From Hirsutella rhossiliensis (taxonomy: Eukaryota > Ascomycota > Sordariomycetes > Hypocreales > Ophiocordycipitaceae), in assembly GCF_020360975.1 (NCBI RefSeq), contig NW_025408667.1, positions 4,092,001-4,156,000 on the forward strand: a stretch of DNA of 64,000 bases, given 5' to 3'. Under the pieces are notes generated by a model, which saw nothing but the letters and a program-made list of their open reading frames with translations, ran no database searches and was not told where the DNA came from. The position numbers were made by a program, and so were the translations under genes. Positions 25,101 through 35,449 of this stretch are shown here, piece after piece. Position 1 is the stretch's first letter, and every line of letters begins with the position of its first letter.

Positions 25101-26941
25101 TAGGTCGACTTTACCTTTTTCTATAAAGTCTTAGGATAACGCTACTTCCTTTATTAAATAGAATACTATCGAAGATCTAGATTTTTACTTTTATAAGAAA
25201 GCCCTTAAATTATTTATAAACTACTTTAAGTCTCTTTTATATTAGCCGCTTTCCTTTCTATATACTTAAGAATTTTCCTATTAAGTATTCTAGGTAGTAT
25301 CTAAGCTATATCTTATCTTTAACGGTATTCTATTTAGTCTTCTTTTAGTTAGGGTCCTCTTTTAGCGTTAAGCCGTCTAATAAAGTATTATTAATAGGGT
25401 TAATCTTATTTGCTTTTCTTTTAAAGAGATTATTAACTCTTAGATTATATAATCTAATAGGTTATTTCCTCCCTATCTTAACTTTAACCTTTTAAATCTT
25501 TCTAAACTTCTTTCTAGCTTTAATAATATTTTTCTTAAATTCTCTTATAGCCTTTATAACTATAACTTTAATAATCTCTTTTATTATTTTAGATCTAATA
25601 GCTAGAATCGCTTTCTCTCCTTTATCTATAATTAATTACTATTATACTAGTACTATTAAGGGCTTATTTATACTAACGTAGGCTAGGTTAAGGACTTAGT
25701 TAGCGCCCCCTTTATAACTAAGGATCTTACCTTTTAATAGGATAATCTTAGCTATTAAGGTATCTATAAGGGGTTCTCTTTATAATTATTAGGTAGCTCT
25801 TAGATTATCTTCTTTAACTTTTATTACTAAAGCCTAAAAATTATTTCTTAGGAGCTAGGTAGCTATTTCCTATATAGTCTCCTTAAGCTTTAGTCTTTTA
25901 TATATATCTTTATTAACTATTAAGGTTATAGTCTAAAAGGATTTTATTATATTAACCTTATCTAGAAGCTCTTATTTAATAGCTCTTACTACTAGCGTAA
26001 CTACCTAGATAGTACCGATCTAATATTTAACTTATATCTTACTATTTCTTAGGAAATAATTAAATAATATACGCGCGGCTTTAATAAATAGTATACTTAG
26101 GATAAAAGGGACTAAGACTCTATCTAGCGTAATATAAAGATAGATTAATATCTAGGCTATACTTAGATAAAGATTAGTCTTTACCTCCTTAACTATATTT
26201 ATAAGGGACCTAGTATATACCGTTATTAATACTCTTATTAATAGGATTTTAAGCCTATATACGTTTATATATCTTTTAGTAATAAGGTTTCCTTTAAACT
26301 TAGTATCGATTAAGGCGCTTAGAACTTTAGCTTTCTAGCTACTAAGCTATACTTAAATATAAGGTAGGTCTTATATATACTTAAGCGAGTAGAAGGGTAT
26401 AAGGACCGTATTTATATATATTATAAGAATCGCTATAAGGTCCTTTAAAGTTATCTCTTAGTATCTTATTAAGAGTACTACTTCCTATATAATAAATTTA
26501 TCTTTCCTTAGTCTTCTTACCTTTAAAGTTTATTAATTAAATAGTCCTTAAGCTAGTTATATTACGCTAATTATATTAGTTATAAAACTAACTTCCTTTA
26601 GTGCTTATTAGACTTTAAGGCACTTATAATCTAATTCTTTATAAGTAAGGTAAGTAAGCTTAATCGGTTTAACTTAGTATTCTTTATCTTATTCTTTAAC
26701 TTATACTAAAGCTACTATAAGTTTTCCTTATAAATATTTAAGGAGGAGGAAACTACTCTTTATATTATCTTTAGCTACTTTTATAACCGTTATTATAGCT
26801 TTATAAGGTCTTATATTACTCTTTACTTTCTTTAAGGTCTAGAATTTAGTATTTTCTATACCTTAGGCTATATTTATATATCTTATACTAAGTCTCTTAC
26901 TTAGTTAGGGAATAAAGTTAATTAAGTAATTTAAAGGGATT
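22101..26941 (-). mobile_element. Ty3/gypsy element C, pol region, RIP-degraded
   Basis: Minus-strand reading through stops shows a different gypsy family from A. About 25050-24850 gives ALYKPLFLV.KKDKG..LINSA.Y.NTI.IRD, then about 24700 gives LP.GAI (a LPQGATNS-type motif). Next come NFLDNI (the catalytic FLDD with one Asp lost) and KGPD..YNNKEVA...RRFIFKYL.NLNKVL.N. The segments after it down to 22100 should be RNase H and integrase but were not resolved individually. The element was split by the later copia insertion at 26942-32461, whose GGATT duplication marks the break. No LTR was confidently assigned. Confidence 0.68.
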
Positions 26942-27142
26942 TGTCGGGAGGTCTGTACTGCAGTAACGCAATGGGTTGTATTCAAGATGTCTTGCTAGGA
27001 AGGGAGGAAAGGGAATGAGGGGGCACACTACGTGCCCTTTATACACGGATCCCCGAGGTCCATACACGTGACGCTAAGGGTCACGTGTGCGTGTGCGCAC
27101 CTCCCTTACAATCCTACTATAGCTATATGCTACATTCCCACA
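26942..27142. repeat. copia-2 LTR, full 201-bp copy (3' LTR)
   Basis: Runs from TGTCGGGAGG to CATTCCCACA and shares its last ~144 bases with 32318-32461. It includes an imperfect palindrome around ACACGTGACGCTAAGGGTCACGTGT (27062-27086) that holds two CACGTG-like E-box cores. The left edge is fixed by the GGATT duplication. Confidence 0.88.
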
Positions 27143-27244
27143 CTGGCAAATCTTCTTTTATCGCTGCAATCGCAGCAGTAGCAGCAGGTGCGGGAGCGTA
27201 GCAGCAACCGCAAGGGTGCGAAAAGAGTGACGGTTCGAGCGGCA

Positions 27245-30200
27245 GCTAGCGGGAGGGCGTTCGACTGATCCTTCTATCCTAATCGTAAGGCTATTCGTAT
27301 CGACGAGGCGTTCGAGGGCGCGGTTAGGCGATGCCTTTGTCATAGCATCTGCTGGGTTGTCTGCGCCGTTAATCCAGCGGATTTCTGTGATCTCACGCCT
27401 TTCGTAGGATTGACGTAGGCCATGATATCTATCATCAATCGCTTCTCCTTCGTTGTGCCTAGATTAACGAGGCACTCGAAGAGCGAGAAACGAGTCGGCG
27501 CAAACGATTAGGGGGAGAGGGGGAAGATTGAGGCGGTCTGTGATCTTCCGTATCGTCGTTGCTAGTGATATCCCAATATCGAATCCGTTGACCATGCCGT
27601 AGATCTCTGATGCTAGCACGCTTCGGGTGACCCTCTTACACTTCGTTGAGCTCCAATGGAGGACATTGCCCTTGATCCCGAATTGGTCTTTGGTACGTGC
27701 GGTCTCGGTCTCATTGACTAGGCAATGACGAAGCCTAGCTGTGACGATAGGTCCTTATTGTTCGCAAAGGAACCGTCGGTAAAGACGATAAGCTTGGCAT
27801 TGGCGAGGTCAATAGGATATACGTTAGGCCTCGCTGCTGGTGGTCTTTCTGCCATTGAAGCCGCTTGTTGAGGGTCGTGCAATCCTCTTCCGTAGGGGTT
27901 TGGACCTGGGCAGCAATAGAGATGTCGAATGAGGCCTCTGGTTGACAGATTGAAGCCACATACGCGCCACGGGCACGCTGTTCCACGTACTGTTGGGCTC
28001 GATCGTATGCCTTGATGTCGATGGGTTCGATCTTGGCTGCTTGACCCTTTTGTTGAAGCAGTAGAGCGTTGTGGAAAGTGGTGTCTTGGAGGGTTATCTT
28101 TGCACCGTTGAAGTCAATGCTAGTACCCGGGGTCATCGTTGTCTTCGGCTTTGCCCGAAATTGTGCCTTTACGAGTTCCGCTTCCTCTAGCGCGGAAAAA
28201 CGTTGTGTGCCAAGCATAAGGGTATCGTCAGTCTGCATTCCCACAATCCCAAAGTTATCAGGTCCCTTATTCGTAATTAGGAAGCATAGGTCGTAGGTTG
28301 ATGTGGACATGTCGAGGTTATCGACATGATGCCCGTGATAGGTTCGAAACCAATGGACTCCGGCCTCCGCAATTCCGTATAGGGGCTTAATAACGCGAAT
28401 GATTGTTCCTTCCGGTATCTTCCTTCTAATTCGGCGGGAAGATGCGTGAGAATGGTGCGGAATAGTTCGGTCTGCGCCTGGGGATACGCTTGTGTGATGT
28501 CACGAAGAGAGGGTCATGCCGTGAGAAAGGAGGTCTGGGGAGATAGCAGAAATAAGCCGTTGACTGACGCGTTGAATTGTCGGGGATTGCGTCAATAGGG
28601 TGGTTTTCTCTTGGTCGTTGTGCCCTTGGACCACGAGCTGGGCAGGGGCAGAAACAGGAACAGAATCGCTCGCAGGATCAGAAACAGGAATGTCAGAATC
28701 ATCCGCAGCAGCAGCAGCGGGGGCAGGGATCGTCGTCTCGTCGCGGAAATAAGGCTGCACAAGGGTGGAACGGAAGGTCTGGGGTCCGTTGATAGTATCA
28801 ATTGTGACATTGGAGCCATCAATTGCACTAATCTTAAAAGGGCCTTGCCAGCCGAGCTTTTCTCTCCACACTCGGACCTCGCTTTGCAGTGGGAGCGATA
28901 GTATAACGCCTGTTGATGATGGTCCGTTCTTTGTGTAAGGCGCCCTGCACTTGCCGCTCTGCTGAGAGCTGACGAAGCATTTTCATCGCTTTCTGGGCTG
29001 CGGCAGCCCTTTCAGGGTCGTAGCAGAAGGGGCGAATCTAACGCCATTCGAGGGTAGGCGCCAAAGACTAGGAGCGTAGGGACAATGCCATTTGGCCCTG
29101 TTGTGTCGTTGATGGCTTTGATAGCCATTTGAAGGATCGATTCGGGGATGTGAAGGTCCCGATTTCTGCGTGGAGGATCTCAAACGCACGGCGGAGAGGG
29201 GCATGATATCTTTCAACCTTTCCAACGGACCAATGTGCTTCCACAGGACTTGCTTGCAGGTTATCCCCATAAGCTTTGCCTCGTTACGGAACTCTAGGGA
29301 GGCAAAATTGGTCCCTGCGTCGTGCTTGATAGTATCAGGGGGTCCGAGATATGTGTCTATCCAGAGGGCTCGGAGGGCTTCCCACGTATCCTTTGCTGAC
29401 ATCGATAGGAGGAACCTGGCTGCTTGGAACGCTGTTGCTGTATCTACCACGTGCAAGACGGGGCGTTGAGGGGTTCCAAGGTAGAGCACATCAGCGACGA
29501 TTTCGTAGTTGAATTCCTGGTCATCCTTTAGGTGAATTTGAAGCGTCTTGGAGCTTGAGAGTGCATTTGACAGTGATGACAGAATCTCGAGATGTTCTCT
29601 AGGATATCTATCGTCACATCGTTGTGGCCAGCTTGCCGTAGGAGGTTGTGAAGTCTTGGGACCGCTGGGTGCCCGAATCGACGATGAAGAGTGCGGATCT
29701 CGCTCTCCGTGAGGAATGCGATAGCGGCCTCGTTGGTCTTAGGTAGGAGGAACCAAGGATGTCCCCATTTGCGGATAACCGGGAGGGTTGTTCGTCCGAC
29801 AATAGTGTCTGTAAGGTTGTTGAAATAGATGCCTAGGCGATCCATATCAGCGAGAGAGAGGAGGAAGGAGTAGGGTCTTGAGGATATGGAATGTGATCCT
29901 TCCGAGAGGTGTTTTAAGGGCGATAGAGCCGAGGGATAGAATGGCTTCGCCGTTGCCGAATTTGATAGAAGCTTGGCCTGCTGTAGTCTTATCGAGCGTT
30001 ATAGCAGGGTCTGCTCGTTGTAGAGCGATGCATTGGTCGTAGCCAGCTGTGGAAACCTTCGCGGCGCCTGTGTCAATTATGATGCCCTGGAATCGGAGTC
30101 TTGAGTAGCGCTCCTCTATCATGAATTGGGAAGCAGGTGTAGCGTTGTTTTGAGAGGTGCTATACACGTCTTCCCCTGTGATCAGATGGTTGAAGGCTTG

Positions 30201-32014
30201 CTGGCAGAGCATTTGGCTTGTGTGCCACTGTTCTGGGTTGTTGTCATTATCTTCATTGTCGTCCTCGTCCCAGGGGTCGTTAGCATCATCGTGGGCATCC
30301 ATCTCGTGACCTTCAAAGTCAAGAACGTAGGCTGTAAGGTCCTGGGGAGGGGTAATCCCTATGAAGTGACAGTGGGCGACGTATTGGTCTCGGGATCTTT
30401 GACGTTCCTCGGCAGTGTGCTTTGTAGACCAACATCCTTCCTTATTGCAGACGAAGCACTTCTTATTCCACGGGTGGTTGTGGCCGTAACGGCCTTGTGG
30501 GCGGTTAAAGCGTTGACTATTGAAGATTCCCCGTGGAGCGTTGTAGCTGCCTCGTTGAGCGTTGCCTCTATACCTTCTATACCCCTTCTGACCAAATCTT
30601 CCGCGATTGTTGTTGTATCTTCGATCGAGATAGTAGTGGTCATTGGGATCCATATGATCAGATGGTTCCTCGAGGTCTTGATGGTATTGAGGGCCTCCTT
30701 GAAGATAACGAGGCGCTATTCCGCGTGCAAGATGGGTCTCAACGGAAGAGCGAAGATCTGCAAAGGGCTCGATTCCTTCGGCGGGCTTGAATAAAGCGTA
30801 TTCAAGTTCAGGAACACCGCGGCATGCATTAATAAGCGTTGTACGCAGTGGAACGTTTCCTGCATACGCGTTGCCAAGAGCTCGTTGGCATAACTGTAGC
30901 TTATCAAGGAGTAGCTGAAGAACCTCGTGTAGGGATTTCGTAGCATTATCGGCACGGAGCTTGTTAAAGGAAATAGTCGTCCATTCAGTATAGTAGTGAA
31001 CGTGGTTAACTTCCGTATCGAAATGTTGCTTGATGCTATCGTATGCCTTGCGGAACGTTGAGGTCCAGTTAACGTGGTCAATGTAGTACGTTTGGGCTCG
31101 GCCAGTAAGGATTCGAGGGAAAAGAGCGTGGAATTGGTCCGGCTTGACCTGAATGTTATAACAGATACTCATAAAGATGCGTAGCTTATCATCGAGAAGG
31201 TCATAGGGTTCCCCCGTATAGTTCTTCTCTTTGTCCCAGATCTTGGTGAATTTCTGTTGTGTGTCGGCATCGACGATGTCGTTCGGGATGTCGGCCGGGA
31301 AGCGTTGTGTACGCTTCGAGGGATGTGGAGAAGAGGGTTCTGCTAGAACGATGCTCTGTTGCTGGAACTGATAGCTTGTAGGATGTATTGTTCGTTGGGG
31401 AAGCGTAGCAGTCGTTGTGGGCGGTTCCGCAATTGTCGTAGCGGGAGGAGCAGGGAGCGTCGGAATAGGGGCTAACGGCGTGGATGGCTCCGCCGTGTTG
31501 GAGGTGGGAGGGTTCTGCGTTAGTCGTCTCTCTTTTCTTGTATAGGCCTCCGTTCCTTTATCGAATTGGGTTACCATGAATTCGTTGTCGGGCCAGGCTG
31601 GTGGGTTATCGATCGTCTGTAGGAAGACGAGCTGTGGGATGATGTGGTCACCCTTTTCTCCTGTATAGATACCACGTCTCTTTAAAAGGTAACGTAGCTC
31701 CTTCGAAATTCCTTTGGCATCTTTCTCCACGTTGCCTCGGTCCACTGTTGGAAGTGATCCTGGAAGAATTCAAGGATATTAGTGCCATGAAGGTGTACGT
31801 TCTCCTCGCATTCTGACATAAATCGTGCGGTATATGTCATAACAGCTATTCTATCTTCCTCTTGTGGCGTGATCTCATCCTCCCATCGGGTCGGATCGAT
31901 ATCCTGATATTGGGTCTTTGGGATCGTGAGATTTTGGACCAATTCCCTTACTTGGTCGAGGAAGGCGTCGTTCCTCGTAGAGGCGGGGTTCGGGGTTGGG
32001 GTCGTGCTTGTCAT
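27245..32014 (-). pseudogene. copia-2 gag-pol, frameshifted and internally deleted
   Basis: Starts at ATG 32012-32014. Gag continues after a frameshift near 31745 into a 1.9-kb frame with a knuckle of unusual order CX2CX4CX4H (CFVC..EGCWSTKH) and protease IIIDTGAAKVST at its end (about 29990-30080). After another shift comes the integrase finger (HRRFGHPAVPRLH...CHHC, 29528-29760). The core follows (HVVDTATAF, HDAGTNF, and VERYHA in a third frame), then a Pro/Ala/Ser linker at about 28640-28740. Reverse transcriptase begins abruptly at QLVVQGHND and continues through SPTIQRV, DITQAYPQ, YGI.EAG.HWF and GMQTDDTLML. RNase H ends with WINGADNPADAMTK (about 27350). The first part of reverse transcriptase, before the usual RLVVQ-type block, is absent. 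Confidence 0.85.
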
Positions 32015-32015
32015 T

Positions 32016-32071
32016 GTGAGGGTTGTCACGTAGTTGTCGAATCGTGAGGGCTGTCACGTAGTTGTCGAATC
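32016..32071. repeat. Tandem duplication of a 28-bp unit in the copia-2 leader
   Basis: Two adjacent copies of GTGAGGGNTGTCACGTAGTTGTCGAATC (32016-32043 and 32044-32071) with one mismatch, directly upstream of the gag ATG on the minus strand. Confidence 0.85.
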
Positions 32072-32317
32072 GGCGTTGTGGACGCACTTACACTTAATGT
32101 AACCGTTAAGTGAAGTTGGAAGGATCTATCAATGGCCTACCGGGAGCTAGTTGGTTGCCGGGTCCGGGTAATCGTAGAGTCCTTGATCTTAGCATAGAAA
32201 CCTCCTCTAGGTCCAACCAGGGCAATATCGCTAGGAATATGGTAGTTGGGCTTTCGAAGGTTGCGTTCTATCTCTTCTTCCTTGCCAATCTGTGATCGAC
32301 CAAATCGATCACTGATC

Positions 32318-32461
32318 AGGGAGGAAAGGGAATGAGGGGGCACACTACGTGCCCTTTATACACGGATCCCCGAGGTCCATACACGTGACGCTAAGGGTCA
32401 CGTGTGCGTGTGTGCGCACCTCCCTTACAATCCTACTATAGCTATATGCTACATTCCCACA
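32318..32461. repeat. copia-2 LTR, truncated copy (5' LTR)
   Basis: Matches the last 144 bases of 26942-27142 (one GTGTGTGC versus GTGTGC length change). It then departs at CCCT(A/G) into CTGATCAGTGATCGATTTGGTCGATCAC, which is itself a potential hairpin. The ~57 bases next to the primer-binding position are lost or replaced, so this copy could not have been regenerated by normal reverse transcription. Confidence 0.8.
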
Positions 32462-32466
32462 GGATT

Positions 32467-34049
32467 AGTATTCTTTTATATATAATTTCTCTAACGATTT
32501 TATCTATAAGTCTATTAAACTTCTTATCTAGATCTACTCTATACTTATAGTATATAGGGATAATCTTTAAGCTAGTTTTTACTATTCTTATTATCTTAAT
32601 TTCCTTTATATCCTCTTTAACTCTTTATCTTTTCCCTTTATAAGTATTAATCCCTATTATAGTTATATAGATTATCTAATTATATATATCGCTTTATTAT
32701 ATATTATCTATAATTATAATTTACTTCTTTTCTTATATCGCTTACTTTTAAATTCCTTAGCTTTTATTTATATAAGCTTTTATATCTTTAAAACTAGTCT
32801 AGGAAACTAGATTTTCTTTTACTAATAGCTTAATTTAAGTAAGATAGTATAACTATAGCTTTAACTTATTTTATAAGTAGTAATATAATGGAGTTTAGCT
32901 ATATATTTACTTAGTATATAATAAGCCTTTAAATATATATACTTATTTAAGAAAACTTATTAGTAAGTACTAAGGGAATTACGCTTTTATTATCTTTTCT
33001 TTTAACGTAAAGAGTCTTATTTACTACTTTATATATTATAAATCCAATCTTATAATCCTAAGAGTATACCTTATACTTATTAAGGTAGTATCCTTCTTTA
33101 CTATAATAAAAGTATCTCTTAGGCCGGTTAAAAGTATTAACCTAAAACTATATATATTAATTAAATAGGTAGTAAAATCTAATAGTATTTATACTACCTT
33201 CTTATCTATAACTTAAAGAGTAGCCTTTATTACTAACGCGTTTTTATTCCTTATTAAGCTAGTTAAATATCTACTCTTACTAGCGAGTAAGGTTAATCTT
33301 TATATCTTTAAAGGCTTTTATTAGGTCTAAGATCTCCTTTATAGGCTATCTAGGTTTCTTATCTATTTTCTTTAACTCTTTAGGAAGTTTTTCTTTACCC
33401 TTATTAGATTTAGCTTCCTCTTTTACTTTATTAATTTCCCTAAAAAGCTAGTCTTTCTTTAGGTTCTTAAGCTTTTAATTATAGACTTTAGATACTATAT
33501 CTTATCGCTTAACGTCTTAGTAAGGTACTAAGTAGTTATTAATTATATAGATAAGGCTTTTATATAAGAGTTTTAAGATAACTTTAAATATCTTCTTATT
33601 TCTCTTTATAATATTAATAATAAGTTCCTTTAGTATTATATAATAAATAAAGTATAACTAGACTATAGATTCTTCTTAGCCGTTAGGTTATACCTTATAC
33701 TATAGGTATAAGTAGAGACTAAGCTATTTTATAACTTCTATAATAGTCTTAGGCTTTTTAGTATTATAATAGTTTAAGCGGTCGTTAGTAGTTTCTAGTT
33801 ATTTAATATTATATACGTAGTAGTATTAAAAGAGTCTCTTCTTTATATCTTCTTAAGTAAGTCCGTCTATAAGAATTTTAATAGTAAGGGCTTATATAAA
33901 GGAGATATAAACTTTAAGCTAGTTTATTTTATCTTTATTATAGATATAGTTAATATATATTTCTTATTTAAACTTCTTAAGGAATTTAGTTACGTTTTTA
34001 CCGTTAAATTTACTAATAAGTAAGAGTCATAGTTAGTAGAGTCTTCTTA
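32467..34049 (-). mobile_element. Gypsy C, gag-side part, RIP-degraded
   Basis: Continuation of element C on the other side of the copia-2 insertion. CA/TG are nearly absent and there are no open frames. Long A/G-rich minus-strand coding-like stretches are visible but no gag motif could be named. It is interrupted at 34050-34054 by the solo LTR's TAAGG duplication. Confidence 0.5.
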
Positions 34050-34054
34050 TAAGG

Positions 34055-34529
34055 TATAACGACCGGTATTATTCCTAAGGGATAAACCTATTAAGGGGTT
34101 TATATTAGTAGATATAATAGGGCGTGGTCTAAGTAATAATAAGTATATTACGTTAGTAATAAGTTAGAGGTCGTAAACTATAGACTATAACTAGGTAATT
34201 AGAATTAAAGATAAAATCGTAATAAAGATCTATAATATATTAAAAGCTAGAGAGCTATCTATTTAAAGGAGTAAAAGTAGGTAGCTATATATACCTATAG
34301 AGACTGTCCTTAGATTATGGTTCTAGCCGTGATCCCCTTCGTAGCTTACTATAGCTTACTTATAAGCTATGCTCCTAAGTAGTAATCTATCTATATAAGG
34401 CTTACTTAGCTTACGTACGCTCTAGGTAAGCTAAGCCTAAGTAACTTCTCGTCCTAACTATTATTCCGAGCCGCCTTATTACGTAAACGTGGCCGGCTCT
34501 CCTACGGCCCGCTAGCCGTGGTCGTAATA
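34055..34529. repeat. Solo LTR of the gypsy B family (475 bp)
   Basis: Starts TATAACGACCGGTATTATTC like 17025 and ends GTCGTAATA like 5506. It is flanked on both sides by TAAGG (34050-34054 and 34530-34534), a clean 5-bp target duplication. No internal retrotransposon follows, so it is a solo LTR. From about 34280 to 34515 the sequence departs from the B copies and keeps more CA/TG (for example ACTGTCCTTAGATTATGGTT), so it is a variant LTR with a different central part. Confidence 0.85.
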
Positions 34530-34534
34530 TAAGG

Positions 34535-35165
34535 TTATCTTAGCTTTTAGTAAGTATATCTCTAAGTTTATTAGTAATCTTATTAATATTTACCCTAAAT
34601 TTTTTTATATCGCTAGTAGTAAGATTAAAAAATCCCTCTTAATAGCTAGCGTTTCTAGATATAGTATACTTATAGATTATAAAGTTACGAAATTTAAAGT
34701 TAAAGTTTTTAGAGTAAAAGGATATCTTATTATAATTATCTTATTACTTACCTCTAGCTATCTCTACTACCTAACTAATCGTACTATAATATATATTCCC
34801 TTATACTATAGTTATAATACTACCTACCTTTACTATATATAATATATTATATATATATAATAAAAGGTAGCGAATTAACTAAGCTACCTAGCTTATTAAT
34901 TAACTATACTTATTAACTATCTAAGTAACGCTTAGACTCTTATAACTGCTAGCTTAAAGTAAGGCTAGACTAGGCTTAAAGAGGCTAGTTTTTAATATAA
35001 GCTAGGTATTATCTTCTATCTTAATATCCTCTAAGTCCTAGTCTTAGGTCTTAGGCCTTTCTTTTAAGGTCTTTAAAAGGCGTTAGCCTTCTAAATCTTC
35101 TTCTAAGTAAGCCCTAGCCTCTAAGGTACTTATTTCGGCCCTTAGGTTGGGGGGGGGGGGGTTAA
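34535..35165 (-). mobile_element. RIP-degraded retroelement sequence next to the R1 repeat
   Basis: Almost no CA/TG and no ORF. On the minus strand at 35160-34950 a basic, Arg/Leu-rich coding-like stretch sits next to the R1 repeat, where a gag start would lie if R1 is a 5' LTR. A run of 13 G lies at about 35149-35161. I cannot tell whether it belongs to gypsy A or C. Confidence 0.35.
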
Positions 35166-35449
35166 AGGGGCCCTCCTTAGGCCTAGGCTAGGGTCCTAGG
35201 TCGGGTCTAGGCTAGGTCCCGTTAGCGGGGGTATATACCCTTAGTTAGCGAGGACGGGGAAGAGTTTTCTACTTATATAGGGGAAAACCTCGCTTAATTT
35301 ATAAACTTCGGTAGTATATTACGCACCCGCTAGTAGCTACGCGAGGCTGCACTTAGGGGGGCGTAATATACTATTCTCGAGGGTTCTAGGCGTATACTTT
35401 TTTTATGTTTTAGGCTTAGTTTCGAAAAGTTAGCCGAGAAGACGTAATA
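35166..35449. repeat. LTR-like direct repeat R1, right copy
   Basis: Same orientation as 1-288 and the less mutated of the two. The left copy has T or A at many places where this one keeps C or G (GGCCTAGG here against ATCTAAGC there). It ends GACGTAATA, then unrelated sequence begins at 35450, which marks the right edge of the transposon block. Confidence 0.75.

Larger units (their letters stand above)
26942..32461 (-). mobile_element. Ty1/copia element (copia-2), 5.5 kb, not RIP-mutated, inserted in gypsy C
   Basis: Flanked by GGATT at 26937-26941 and 32462-32466, a 5-bp target duplication. Outer ends are TGTCGGGAGG and CATTCCCACA. LTR copies lie at 26942-27142 and 32318-32461. The minus strand codes for gag, protease, integrase, reverse transcriptase and RNase H in copia order. 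CA/TG are normal throughout while both flanks are saturated with RIP changes, so insertion came after RIP. It is defective: the 5' LTR lacks about 57 bases of its inner end, the start of reverse transcriptase is missing, and several one-base frameshifts break the coding region. Confidence 0.93.
1..35449. other. RIP-like CpA-depleted transposon block
   Basis: Across most of this interval CA and TG dinucleotides are nearly absent, while CG, CC and CT remain, so ATG codons vanish and stops TAA/TAG are everywhere. Recognisable transposon proteins show the matching changes: Gln to stop, Trp to stop, His to Tyr. This is the signature of repeat-induced point mutation (CpA to TpA, both strands). Islands that keep normal CA/TG are the copia element at 26942-32461 and the pogo-like element at 12965-15755. 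Partly affected are the copia fragment at about 2161-5076, the element at 5897-7700 and short stretches near 21500-22000 and 34280-34520. The pattern is seen directly; the mechanism is inferred from known RIP in ascomycetes. Confidence 0.93.

Noticed and set aside
27060..27100. CACGTG-containing palindrome as a host gene regulatory site
   Set aside because: Occurs in both copia-2 LTRs, so it is part of the retrotransposon promoter region, with no evidence of acting on host genes.
30126..30794. 222-codon plus-strand frame rich in Val/Ile that looks membrane-like
   Set aside because: It is exactly antisense to the copia-2 gag/knuckle coding sequence, which is clearly the real one.
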